64,000 nt of DNA from Rhodanobacteraceae bacterium. GTDB lineage: Bacteria > Pseudomonadota > Gammaproteobacteria > Xanthomonadales > SZUA-5. Below the pieces are notes generated by a model. That model saw only the letters and a program-made list of their open reading frames with translations. It was not told the origin of the DNA and did no database searches. The stretch spans positions 186,001-250,000 of the forward strand of contig JADJPR010000001.1 of NCBI GenBank assembly GCA_016713135.1. The letters run 5' to 3'. The translations under genes were made by a program, and so were the position numbers. Below are positions 36,679-44,757 of this stretch, in pieces (the first letter of the stretch is position 1; each line of letters opens with the position of its first letter).

Positions 36679-39216
36679 ATGAATGCTGTGCCCCGTCCCG
36701 AACAGGAAACCCTGTCCTTTGCCCAACTCGGCCAGTCGACCGCGCCGCCGCGCGTGCGGGAGCTGCTCGATGGCACCTGGCGCGCGGCCTGGCCGCTGAT
36801 CGGCGCGGCCCTGCAGCGTGGCCTGGATGAGCTGCAATCTGACCTGTTTGGTCACGCCGAGCGGGCACCCAATGTCAACGCGCAGAATCATTGCTTCGAC
36901 GCATTGCGAGAGGTGCGCCAGAAGCAGGCGGAGTTCATCGAGCGCAGCTGCGACGGCATGCAGCGCTCGCTGCTGCACCTGATCGACAAGAGCGTTGCGC
37001 TCGACCAGCTCAATCCCGGTGAGAGCAACGACGGACGCCGGTCGGAACTGAGCCTGGTCGATCCGGTGCGCTTCGAGGAGATCCTGGTCCTGACCCAGAT
37101 CGGCACCCGCGCCGAAATGCGCGCGGCCGAGGAATTGCACGCGCTGGCCTATCGCCAGGCGGTGATTGCCGGTGGCGCGCCCGCCGAGAGCGAGACGCTC
37201 GCACTCGGGCCGCAGTCGCTGTGCGGCGCACTGCATGTCGCCAGCCACTGCTTCGACATTTCGACCGCACATCGGACCGCGCTGTATCGCCGTATCGACA
37301 AGCAGCTGTTCGCCCAGGGCGTCGGTCTCTACGAAGCGCTCAACCGGCAACTCGCCAACGCAGGCGTGCTGCCGCATCTGCGTCTGGTGCCGCGGCGTGG
37401 AACCCCACGGCGCACGGCTGCGCCCGAGGCCTCGCCCGGGGCCGCAGCCGCACCTGCAGCCGTGGAGGTGCCGCCGGCGCAGCCGATCGCTCCGGCAGGG
37501 CCTGTCGCCAGCGGCGGCGCCCCGGCCAGCGTGCCGCAGCCGGCCCAGCCGGCGCACCCCACCGCCCAACCTGCCTCCGTCGCGGCCGCGCCCGCCCTGG
37601 CGCCAGCACCCGCACGCCCGGCGCTGCGCGGCGAAGGCCCGGCGATGCAGGCCTTCCGCCGTCTGGTCGGCGCCGCTGCGCCGGAAGCTCCGGCAACGGC
37701 AGCGGGCGAGGAGCAGCCGTCCGCGCCAGAGATCGCGCCCGCGCACCCGGTGCTGGAGCGCGTCGACTTCGACTCGCTGCGGCGACTGATGGCCGCACGG
37801 CGGCCGGCCCAGGATCTCGCCATCGAGGGCGCGCACACGCCAAGCACCGCCGATCTGGATGCCGTGCTTTCGCAGCTGGCCGCGCGCCCGGCGCCGGCCA
37901 CCCAGCGCGACGGGCGCCTGGTCCATCGCAGCGTCGCCGACGTCAAGCGCGACCTGCTCGCGCATTTGCGCGGACGCGGCGACAACGCGCCGGCGCGTCT
38001 GCGCCAGGAGGACTCCGATGCGATCGACCTGGTCGGTCATCTGTTCGACGCGCTGCGCGCCGACCAGCGTCCGACCAGCCCGACGCATGGCCTGCTCACC
38101 CAGATGCAGGTGCCGCTGCTGAAGGTGGCGTTGCGCGACAAGGCGTTCTTTTCCGAGCGCGCGCATCCAGCGCGGCGCTTGCTGGAAGCCCTGCTGCAAA
38201 CCAGTGAGACCTGGATCGACGACGACAGCCAGGATCGCGCGCTGCTCGAGAAGCTGGGCTGGCTGACCGAGCGCGTTGCCCACGACTACGACGGCGACGC
38301 GACGGTGTTCGCACGCCTCAACGAGGACCTGGACAAACATGTCGGCGGCCTGCGGCGCAAGGCCGAGGTGGCCGAGCGGCACCAGGTCGAAGCCGCCAAG
38401 GGGCGCGAGCGGCTGCAGATGGCGCGCGCTACCGCGGCAGAGAACGTGCAGCAGCGCCTGGCCACGGCAACGCCCCCGGAGGCGGTCCGCACGCTGCTGG
38501 AAAGCGCCTGGGTCGACGTGCTCGCACTGTCTTTCCTGCGCCTGGGCTACGAGCACCCGCGCACGCGCGACCGGCTGGAGTTCATCGAGCGCCTGATCGA
38601 CCTGTTCGGCTTCGGACGGCCGCTGGCGGAGCGTCGCTTCGAGCTGCAGAAACTGCATGAGGAGTTCGAGGAAGGGTTGGCATCGATCGGCTACCACGAC
38701 AACGCGATCGAGCGGGCCTGGCGCGATATCGCGCGGCTGGTCGACGACCCGGAAGAAGCTGCGGCCGAGGCCGCGGTGGCCACCGTGCGCGAACTCGTCG
38801 AACAGCGTCCGCGCCTGGGTGGTGACCGCCGCGAAGCATCTCCCGCCGGCGATGCGGCCGGCGACGCGGCGGCGCGCCCGGCGCCGCCGCTGCCCGTGGG
38901 GCCGCGCGAACTGGAGATGATCGAGCGCATCCGCCACCTGCCGTTCGGCACCTGGTTCGAGTTCACCCTGAACCAGCAAGGGGACACCGCGCGCCGCAAG
39001 CTGTGCTGGTTCAGCACCGTCACCGGGCGCTGCCTGTTCGTCAATGTGCGCGGCCAGAAAGCCCAGGAGCGCAGCCTGGAAGAGCTCGCGCGCGATCTCG
39101 TGCGCGGCAACGCCAAGGTGGTCGAGGAGGCGAAGGAGGGCCTGATCGACCGCGCCTGGAAGGGCATCGTGTCGATGCTGCGTGGCGTCGGCCTGACCCC
39201 GCGGGAGGCAACATGA
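36679..39216 (+). CDS. DUF1631 family protein
   Basis: The protein has 845 residues from the ATG at 36679; a GTG at 36640 is an alternative adding 13 residues, and neither has a clear ribosome-binding site. Related Xanthomonas proteins have been mislabelled thymidine phosphorylase. The N-terminal helical part (about 20-225) is followed by a Pro/Ala-rich linker (about 240-340), more helices, and a C-terminal domain with KLCWFSTVTGRCLFVNVRGQK that matches the same block in the preceding protein. It ends in an ATGA overlap with the PilZ gene. In Pseudomonas and relatives DUF1631 proteins are linked to c-di-GMP and PilZ partners, so a signalling role is likely. No catalytic motif is visible. Confidence 0.85.
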   Translation: MNAVPRPEQETLSFAQLGQSTAPPRVRELLDGTWRAAWPLIGAALQRGLDELQSDLFGHAERAPNVNAQNHCFDALREVRQKQAEFIERSCDGMQRSLLHLIDKSVALDQLNPGESNDGRRSELSLVDPVRFEEILVLTQIGTRAEMRAAEELHALAYRQAVIAGGAPAESETLALGPQSLCGALHVASHCFDISTAHRTALYRRIDKQLFAQGVGLYEALNRQLANAGVLPHLRLVPRRGTPRRTAAPEASPGAAAAPAAVEVPPAQPIAPAGPVASGGAPASVPQPAQPAHPTAQPASVAAAPALAPAPARPALRGEGPAMQAFRRLVGAAAPEAPATAAGEEQPSAPEIAPAHPVLERVDFDSLRRLMAARRPAQDLAIEGAHTPSTADLDAVLSQLAARPAPATQRDGRLVHRSVADVKRDLLAHLRGRGDNAPARLRQEDSDAIDLVGHLFDALRADQRPTSPTHGLLTQMQVPLLKVALRDKAFFSERAHPARRLLEALLQTSETWIDDDSQDRALLEKLGWLTERVAHDYDGDATVFARLNEDLDKHVGGLRRKAEVAERHQVEAAKGRERLQMARATAAENVQQRLATATPPEAVRTLLESAWVDVLALSFLRLGYEHPRTRDRLEFIERLIDLFGFGRPLAERRFELQKLHEEFEEGLASIGYHDNAIERAWRDIARLVDDPEEAAAEAAVATVRELVEQRPRLGGDRREASPAGDAAGDAAARPAPPLPVGPRELEMIERIRHLPFGTWFEFTLNQQGDTARRKLCWFSTVTGRCLFVNVRGQKAQERSLEELARDLVRGNAKVVEEAKEGLIDRAWKGIVSMLRGVGLTPREAT

Positions 39217-39548
39217 ACCATCGACGGTCCGCCCGCCGACAGGTGGCGGATTCGCTGCAGGTGGTCGACAGCATCACCGGCCAGCCGCTGGGCCGCATCG
39301 GCGACCTCTCCGGGGACGGCATGCTGCTGGTGGGCCAGCGCACGCTGCCCGAGCAGCATGTCTGGCAGGTCCGCTTTCCTCTGCCGGGCCACGGCGAGCA
39401 CCGCATCGAGGTCGGCATCCAGTGTCTGTGGAGCGTACCGGCGACCGGTGAGCACAATCACTGGAGCGGCTGCCAGTTCATTTCGATCTCGCCGCAGGAC
39501 CAGGAGCTGCTGGACCGCTGGGTGGAACAGGAATCCGCGGCGGGGTGA
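39213..39548 (+). CDS. PilZ domain protein
   Basis: The 111-residue single-domain PilZ protein carries the c-di-GMP-binding RxxxR in HRRSARRQ at the N-terminus and the second motif DLSGDG (D/NxSxxG) about 25 residues later. A beta barrel with WQVRFPLPG and GIQCLWSVPAT follows. It should bind cyclic di-GMP directly. It is the last gene of the overlapping operon after two DUF1631 proteins and may read out the second messenger for them. A repeat and a strong hairpin follow. Confidence 0.92.
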   Translation: MNHRRSARRQVADSLQVVDSITGQPLGRIGDLSGDGMLLVGQRTLPEQHVWQVRFPLPGHGEHRIEVGIQCLWSVPATGEHNHWSGCQFISISPQDQELLDRWVEQESAAG

Positions 39549-39598
39549 TGCGCTCGTTCGCGGCATCGGACTGTCGGCCGGTTCTGCCCCAGCACTCT

Positions 39599-39712
39599 TG
39601 TCCCCAAAGGACGCAACAGACGCAAGAGATGACCGTAGCCTGGCAGGTCATTGCACGCTTCAGACCGACCGTTGCTTTCGCTTTCCTTTGCGTCCTTTGC
39701 GGACAAAACGGC
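39599..39712. repeat. Short-word inverted repeat element G
   Basis: CCAAAGGACGCAACAGACGCAA on the left (the first 20 bases matter) is mirrored by TTCCTTTGCGTCCTTTGCGG on the right, with a core of about 60 bases. The words resemble elements B, J and N but are shorter. Confidence 0.65.
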
Positions 39713-39752
39713 TCGTCATCATGCACGCCGAGCGTCGTCTGTCTCCGTCGCA

Positions 39753-39780
39753 GCCCGCCTGCGCCCATTCGCAGGCGGGC
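39753..39780. terminator. Hairpin between convergent PilZ and slipin genes
   Basis: GCCCGCCTGCG pairs perfectly over 11 bases with CGCAGGCGGGC around CCCATT. No T-tract follows on either strand, but its place between convergent genes suggests transcription stop or transcript 3' end protection. Confidence 0.7.
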
Positions 39781-39796
39781 CATCCTCATCCGACTG

Positions 39797-40936
39797 TCAC
39801 CGCGCCGCCGGCAACAGTCCCTTCATCACGCCTTCGAGGCCACCGATCACGGTCAGCTGGCCGACCTTGTCGGTGATCTTCTCCAGCGCCTCCAGCTCCT
39901 TCAGGCGCATCAGCACCGGGCTCTCCTCCAGGATCTTCGCGGTGTTGAGCAGGCTGCGAGTGGCCGCAGTCTCCTCGCGCCGGCGGATCAGGTTGGCTTG
40001 CGCCTGCTTCTCCGCCTCGACCACCTGGTTCAGGATCGCCTTCATCTCGCCCGGCAGGATCAGGTCCTTCACACCCACGGTGTTCAGGCTGACGCCGACC
40101 TCGGCCAGCTTCGCCTTGGCGTACTCGGCCACGCTCTGGTCGATCGCGCCCTTGTCCTGCAGCAGGGCGTCGAGCGGGCGGGTACCGATCGCCTGACGCA
40201 AGCCGAACTGCAGCTCGCGGTAGGCGTAGGCACGCACGTCGGCCACGCGGGTCTTGGCCAGCACCGCGTCGGCGATGCGGTAGACCGCGACCAGGTTGAC
40301 GCGCAGGCTGACCTTGTCACGGGTCAGGATTTCCTGGCCCGCCACTTCGATCTCCGCGAGCCGCGTGTCGACGATCTCGACGCGCACGTTGCGGCCATAG
40401 CGCCACCAGCCGTAGACGCCCGGCGCCAGCGGGTTGCGCAGCGCACCGTCCACCCACAACAGGCCGACCTGCTCGGCACCGACCTCGGCCACCAGCGCCG
40501 CGGCCTGGATCTCACGGACCAGATCCGGCGCCGCCGGCGCGCGCAGCTCCGCCAGCTTGACCGCATCGATCGCCAGCTCACGCTCGAGGTCGATGCGCTC
40601 GACGGTCACCGGGTCCGCCGCACGCCAGTAGAACTGCCGTGCGCCGGGCGCCAGCACCCGCGCCAGCTTGCCGCGCTGGTAGACCAGGCCCAGCTCGCGC
40701 TTGCCCAGGTCGACCTCGGCGATCTCGCCGGCCAGCTCGGCGCCATGCGTGCGCATCAGTGCCTCGATGCCGGGCATCTGCACCTCGGCACGGTCCAGGT
40801 TGCCCACGCGCAGTTCGCGCCGGCCGCCGATCCCGGTCAGCCAGTAGCGGCCCGGGCCGAGCACGCGCTCGAAACGGCCGTCGCGCAGCACCACGGCGCG
40901 CTGGTTGTCGCCAATCACCACTCGCTGGATCCACAT
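39797..40936 (-). CDS. Slipin-type SPFH protein
   Basis: The 379-residue protein starts at the ATG at 40936 (MWIQRVVIGDNQRA) with AAGGAG nine bases upstream. The SPFH/slipin domain is clear: VEIVDTRLAEIEVAGQEILT, RDKVSLRVNLVAVYRIADAV and YRELQFGLRQAIGTRPLDAL. A short charged coiled coil follows (ILNQVVEAEKQAQANLIRRR). The N-terminus is soluble, not the usual membrane hairpin, so this is a slipin-2-like form with a KOW-like beta-rich start. Slipins scaffold membrane domains and often pair with NfeD proteases, but no nfeD gene is adjacent. It converges on the PilZ operon. Confidence 0.88.
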   Translation of the reverse strand: MWIQRVVIGDNQRAVVLRDGRFERVLGPGRYWLTGIGGRRELRVGNLDRAEVQMPGIEALMRTHGAELAGEIAEVDLGKRELGLVYQRGKLARVLAPGARQFYWRAADPVTVERIDLERELAIDAVKLAELRAPAAPDLVREIQAAALVAEVGAEQVGLLWVDGALRNPLAPGVYGWWRYGRNVRVEIVDTRLAEIEVAGQEILTRDKVSLRVNLVAVYRIADAVLAKTRVADVRAYAYRELQFGLRQAIGTRPLDALLQDKGAIDQSVAEYAKAKLAEVGVSLNTVGVKDLILPGEMKAILNQVVEAEKQAQANLIRRREETAATRSLLNTAKILEESPVLMRLKELEALEKITDKVGQLTVIGGLEGVMKGLLPAAR

Positions 40937-41362
40937 CGCACACACTCCTTGCGGCGTCCTGCCGCGTCCTGGTTCCTGGTTCGCCCGTGACAGCGGCCCG
41001 GGCGATGGCCGTTGACCCGGTCGCGGCACGCGCCGCGATCCGGCAGATAGGCACCTTCAGCCCCACGCAGGGCCGGCGGGAAGCCGGCTGCGTGGCGGCG
41101 GTTCCGCGGCGGGCGTCGCGGTCCGGGGGCGCCGGCAATCCGGCGGGAGAGGACCGTCACGCTGGCCGTGGGCGTCCGTCACGCGCTGCCGGCCACGCGG
41201 GCCGGCCCTGCGCTTGCGCCGGCGGTCCACCCGGCGCGGCCGCCCTGTCCGGCACGGCCACCCTGGCGATCCCGCAGGCGCTGGAGCCTCCGGTGGTGGC
41301 TCCTCGCGGGGCCACGCTTGCCGGGAAGCCCTCCCGGCGGGGTACAGCCTGAGACCTTGCGG
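40937..41362. other. GC-rich leader stretch upstream of slipin
   Basis: About 425 bases hold no gene. Two GAACCAG words and a hairpin CGCGGCGCGTGCCGCG are visible on the minus strand before the slipin gene. Apparent ORFs here run antisense into the tRNA and look like artefacts. Confidence 0.5.
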
Positions 41363-41435
41363 TCGGATCGGCGGGATTCGAACCCGCTACCCACTGATTA
41401 CCAATCAGTTGCTCTACCAATTGAGCTACGTTCCA
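41363..41435 (-). tRNA. tRNA-Thr (anticodon GGU), slightly irregular
   Basis: The 73-base cloverleaf on the minus strand has D stem GCTC/GAGC, anticodon stem ACTGA/TCAGT with loop TTGGTAA (anticodon GGU), and T arm GCGGG-TTCGAAT-CCCGC. The acceptor stem TGGAACG/CGATCCG has a G.T pair at the end and one A-A mismatch, and only CC, not CCA, follows the discriminator A. It may be a working tRNA or an extra copy starting to decay. Confidence 0.8.
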
Positions 41436-41438
41436 CGG

Positions 41439-41506
41439 CGGACTGTGATGGATTCGAACCATCGTCTCCCGCTTGCGCGGGCGCTCGACCCCTGAGCGAA
41501 CAATCC
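41439..41506 (-). other. tRNA-like element without a normal anticodon arm
   Basis: The minus strand folds with acceptor GGATTGT/ACAGTCC (seven pairs including one G.T), D arm GCTC-AGGGGTC-GAGC and T arm GATGG-TTCGAAT-CCATC. Where the anticodon arm should be there is CCCGC-GCAA-GCGGG, a tetraloop hairpin with no 7-base loop. It is 3 bases upstream of the tRNA-Thr. It could be a class II tRNA that lost its anticodon arm and kept its long variable arm, or a structured RNA. Confidence 0.5.
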
Positions 41507-41759
41507 CATGCTCCACCTGCCGCGCGTGCCGTCGGTACCGGGCCAGCCAGTGGCCGCCCGACCAGGCGGGCGCCGTTTCCGGCCAACCCGCTATCGTTGT
41601 CGACACGCCCGGAACGGGCGGACCCTTCCGACCATCCATATAATCCGGATGGTCGATATTGATTCCGGGCGTGATAATCCCTTCCCGCGCCCGGGCTGAT
41701 ATTGATTGCGCCGATATCCGGCGCGACGGATTTACGCAAATCGCATGCCGCGAATGCAC
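41507..41759. other. Intergenic stretch with hairpin at 41629-41655
   Basis: No ORF is supported. CGACCATCC pairs perfectly with GGATGGTCG around an AT-rich 9-base loop, and GATATTGATT occurs twice about 43 bases apart (near 41655 and 41698). The region is richer in A and T than its surroundings. Confidence 0.55.
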
Positions 41760-41791
41760 GAAGCCCCCGGTGGAGACCCACCGAGGGCTTC
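41760..41791. terminator. Terminator-like hairpin after the 29-codon ORF
   Basis: GAAGCCC-C-CGGTGG pairs with CCACCG-A-GGGCTTC around AGAC, with a single mismatch. There is no T-tract on either side, so efficiency is uncertain. Confidence 0.65.
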
Positions 41792-41804
41792 GTCTGAAGC
41801 GACT

Positions 41805-41828
41805 CGGGGGCTGCATGCGCAGCCCCCG
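41805..41828. promoter_or_regulatory. Perfect hairpin directly after the 29-codon ORF
   Basis: CGGGGGCTGC and GCAGCCCCCG form a 10-base stem with a 4-base loop. It lies 13 bases after the stop of the small ORF and before the second hairpin, an arrangement like an attenuator. Confidence 0.65.
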
Positions 41829-41841
41829 GTTGATCGAGAGG

Positions 41842-41931
41842 CTACGCGCGGATGCGGATTTCCAGTGTCAGGCACGGACGCAGGGCGATGCTGGGCATCG
41901 AATCCTGTCCGTGGCGGTTGAACTGATTCAT
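41842..41931 (-). CDS. 29-residue small ORF with own promoter
   Basis: The ORF runs from the ATG at 41931 to TAG at 41842. The peptide begins MNQFNRHGQDSM, holds one Cys at position 20 and ends LTLEIRIRA. AAGGA lies eight bases upstream of the ATG. A strong sigma-70 promoter is 52 bases further upstream and two hairpins follow the stop. This order (promoter, ribosome site, short ORF, hairpins) suggests a leader peptide, a small functional peptide or a small RNA that happens to be translated. I do not recognise the peptide. There is no biosynthetic operon directly downstream to attenuate; tRNA-like elements come next. Confidence 0.5.
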   Translation of the reverse strand: MNQFNRHGQDSMPSIALRPCLTLEIRIRA

Positions 41932-41982
41932 CGGAGTTCCTTGCGTGAGCGCAACCGGGGCTGCCCGGTGCAATGGCTGCGC

Positions 41983-42010
41983 ATTATCGACAGGCAAAAT
42001 CGAAAGTCAA
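41983..42010 (-). promoter_or_regulatory. Sigma-70 promoter for the 29-codon ORF
   Basis: On the minus strand TTGACT (-35, 42005-42010) and GATAAT (-10, 41983-41988) are 16 bases apart; each matches the consensus at 5 of 6 positions. Transcription would begin near 41976. This is one of the two best promoters in the window. Confidence 0.75.
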
Positions 42011-42079
42011 GCGGTTTTTAATATCCGCTAGTCGGGATTTTTCGGCCGCTGGCGCGTGCGGAATATCGGGCGGACAAAA

Positions 42080-42452
42080 GCGGGGCAGGGGTCAGGGGGC
42101 GGGGGACACGCCTGCTCGCATGAATGGGCTGTGTCGTGGGTCGGGGTGCACGGGCGCCTGTCGGCCGCTGCACGGCATGTTCAGGGCGCGGAGCAGGTCC
42201 CCCTGCCCCCTGACCCCTGCCCCGCCTTTCGTACTTCGCCCCCTTCCCATCGCCCCGCCCTTCGCACTTCGCCCGCGCCTCTCGCACTCCGCGCCGGCCT
42301 CGTGTCATGGGTCGAGGTGCAGGGGCGCCTGTCGGCCGCTGCACGGCATGTTCAGGGCGCGGAGCAGGTCCCCCTGTCCCCTGACCCCTGCCCCGCCTTT
42401 CGTACTTCGCCCCCTTCCCATCGCCCCGCCCTTCGCACTTCGCCCCCGCCTC
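42080..42452. repeat. Heptamer-armed element H with 171-bp tandem copy
   Basis: The left arm reads CGGGGCA GGGGTCA GGGGGCG and the right arm runs in 7-base steps, GTCCCCC TGCCCCC TGACCCC TGCCCCG CCTTTCG TACTTCG. The core plus right arm occurs twice with a 171-base period (matching words start at 42152 and 42323) and few differences. The second copy runs up to the stop codon of the TPR gene. Confidence 0.85.
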
Positions 42453-44550
42453 ACTCGTACCCGAAGCTCTTCGCCGCCGGCGCCAGCAGGCGGAAGGCCT
42501 TGCCCATCGGTGCCGCGTAGCGCCGCCAGCGGCCGCTTTCCAGGCGCTCGGGCAGGTTGGCGAGCACCTGGCGCTGCGGCGCGTCCAGTACCAAGGAGTC
42601 GGCGGGCACGCCGAGCGCCTGGCCCAGGCGTTCGCGCAGCGCGTTGCGGTCGGCGTCAAACTCCTCGGCGCGGATCACGCTGACCGGCAGGCCGGCAGAG
42701 GAACGCATGCGGTCCAGGTGCTGATACTGGCGCAGCAGGTAGTTGGCCGCCAGCTCCAGTCTGCCGATGGCGCGCGCCGGGGTGGTGCCGTAGGCCAGCC
42801 AGTGCAGCAGGGTGTCGCGCGGATCGCGCACGAAGGCGAGCACGCGCGCCTGCGGTAGCGCGCCGGAGAGTGCGGCGTACTGCACCCATTCGAGCGCGGG
42901 AAGCACGTCCAGCACCACCCGCCCGGCGGGCAGCCTGAGGCGTTCCAGCGCTCGCTGGTAGCGCCGGCGGAACACCTGCAGGGTGGCTTCGGCAAGGCCA
43001 TTCTCGATCTGCGGGCGCTGGTCTGCGGACAGCCCGTCATGACGCGCCTGCGGGCCCATGCGGTCGGTCAGCACCGCAACGCTTTCGCCGCGCGCCAGCG
43101 CGCGCAGCAGCGCTTCGGCGCCGCCGCCCGGGATGCACGGCACCAGCACCAGCGGGCGCGCGTCGCTGCTGGCCAGCGGCATCGGCAGTTCGCGCGGCGC
43201 GCCGAGCGGATCGGACAGCGCAGGCATCTTCTGTTTTGGCAGCGACGCATGCACTTCCAGCCAATGCGCCACTGCGACGTCGGAGTCGCCTACGCGGTCG
43301 GCCGCGTAGCCGAGCAGGAAGCCGCGCGTCGCGCGCGAGGCCGGCGCGAGCGGCGTCGGGTCGAGCGCCGCCAGCGCGGAGCAATGCGACCCCGGCTTGC
43401 CGGTCTTGAGCTCGTAGGCGGCGGCGATCGCCAAGGCCTTGGGATGCTGCGCGTCCAGCGTCAGCGCCTTTTCCGCCGCAGCCCGCGCCAGCGCAGCTTC
43501 GCCGCGCAGTTCCGCGCCGGTGGCCATAACCGCGTGCGCCTCGGCCTGGTGCGGCTGCGCCTCGGCCCAGGCCTGCGCCAGCTGGAAGGCTTCATCGACC
43601 CGATTCTGGCGCGCCAGCAACCCGAGCTGGTGGACCCAGATCGACGGGTGCGATTCGGGCTTCGCGTACGCGCCCAACAACGAGATCGCATCGTCGATGC
43701 GCCCGGCGCGCACGCGCGCCTCGGCGGCGGCGTGCACCAGCCGCGGTTCGTTGTCGACCCGGCCGAGCACCCGGTCGAGCAGGTCGGCGACCCGCGCGGC
43801 ATGGCCGGAACGGATGCCGAGATCGCTGACCTGGACCAGCATCGGCACGTCTTCTTCGTTGAATTCCTTGATCTTTTGCAGCGTAGCGAGTGCGGCCGTG
43901 GCATCGTTGTCGGCCGCTTGCGCGCGCGCCGTCATGCGGCGCACGCGCATGCTCCCCGGATCCAGCTTGAGCGCATTCTCGAGCGCCTGGCGCGCAAAGG
44001 CGTAGTGGCCCTTGGCCAGCAGCACGGCGCCGAGCACTGCCTGCGCGCGCGGGTCTTCCGGGGTCTGCGCGATCGCGCTCTGGGCCAGGGTCAGCGCCTG
44101 GTCGGCGTCGCCGCGCAGCAGCAGGATCTGGGCCAGTCCGACCTGGGCCTGGGCATCGTTTTCGTCGGCGCGCAGCGCGGTGCGGAAGCGCTGCTCGGCG
44201 GATTCCAGCTGGCCCGAGGCGAGCGCCAGTTCGCCCAGCTGCGCATGCCCGCGCGACCAGTTCGGATCGAGCGCGGCGGCGCGCTCAAGGAACTCGGCCG
44301 CGCGCAGGGAATCGCCCTGCTGCGCCAGCAGCAATCCGTAGTTGACCAGGTAGCTGGGTTCGTCCGGGCCGGCCTCGATGGCGCGCTTGAAGTGGCTGCG
44401 CGCACCGAGCGCGTCGCCTTTCCGTGCGAGCACCACGCCGTACATGTTGAGGGCTTCAGGATCATTCGGCGCCTCGTTCAGGCGGTCGCGCAGACGGTAT
44501 TCGGCCTCGTCGATCTGGCCTTTCTGGATCAGCTCACGGATGCGTTGCAT
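42451..44550 (-). CDS. TPR-repeat protein with C-terminal sulfotransferase-like domain
   Basis: The 699-residue protein starts at the ATG at 44550 (MQRIRELIQKG); a much longer in-frame extension overlaps the divergent epimerase and is not real. TPR units fill about residues 10-400 (for example NDPEALNMYGVVLARKGDAL and AQAVLGAVLLAKGHYAFARQ). The C-terminal 270 residues resemble a sulfotransferase family: VLVPCIPGGGAEALLRALA in the place of the PAPS loop, VLAFVRDPRDTLLHWLAYG, and RYAAPMGKAFRLL near the end. The PAPS-binding loop is not canonical, so transferase activity is uncertain. Such TPR-sulfotransferases are common in Xanthomonadales with unknown substrates. Confidence 0.85.
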   Translation of the reverse strand: MQRIRELIQKGQIDEAEYRLRDRLNEAPNDPEALNMYGVVLARKGDALGARSHFKRAIEAGPDEPSYLVNYGLLLAQQGDSLRAAEFLERAAALDPNWSRGHAQLGELALASGQLESAEQRFRTALRADENDAQAQVGLAQILLLRGDADQALTLAQSAIAQTPEDPRAQAVLGAVLLAKGHYAFARQALENALKLDPGSMRVRRMTARAQAADNDATAALATLQKIKEFNEEDVPMLVQVSDLGIRSGHAARVADLLDRVLGRVDNEPRLVHAAAEARVRAGRIDDAISLLGAYAKPESHPSIWVHQLGLLARQNRVDEAFQLAQAWAEAQPHQAEAHAVMATGAELRGEAALARAAAEKALTLDAQHPKALAIAAAYELKTGKPGSHCSALAALDPTPLAPASRATRGFLLGYAADRVGDSDVAVAHWLEVHASLPKQKMPALSDPLGAPRELPMPLASSDARPLVLVPCIPGGGAEALLRALARGESVAVLTDRMGPQARHDGLSADQRPQIENGLAEATLQVFRRRYQRALERLRLPAGRVVLDVLPALEWVQYAALSGALPQARVLAFVRDPRDTLLHWLAYGTTPARAIGRLELAANYLLRQYQHLDRMRSSAGLPVSVIRAEEFDADRNALRERLGQALGVPADSLVLDAPQRQVLANLPERLESGRWRRYAAPMGKAFRLLAPAAKSFGYE

Positions 44551-44757
44551 GGATGCCTTGCGGGGCCGCTGGCGCGGCCAGGAATGTTCGGAAAGGGCGC
44601 CTTCGGCGTGCACACGGCCGCGGAACGGGGCGTCAGGCGCAATCAGGCAACCGCAGAGGATAACAGCGCCTGACCGGGACCGGCGCGCCCGGTGGATGCC
44701 TCCCGGCCTTTCCGTTACGCTTCGCGCCCCCGTCCGCCGCGCGCCGCGCATCCTCCC

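Noticed and set aside
41363..41506. Attachment site of an integrated element at the tRNA
   Set aside because: No integrase gene and no second copy of the tRNA 3' end within the window.
41168..41662. ORFs across the tRNA-Thr region
   Set aside because: They are antisense to the tRNA and tRNA-like element and carry the typical spurious RRDSNPLPTDYQSVAL peptide seen when tRNAs are translated.
42080..42452. CRISPR array
   Set aside because: The repeats are 7-base words and a single 171-base tandem copy, with no regular 28-37 base repeats split by unique spacers and no cas genes.
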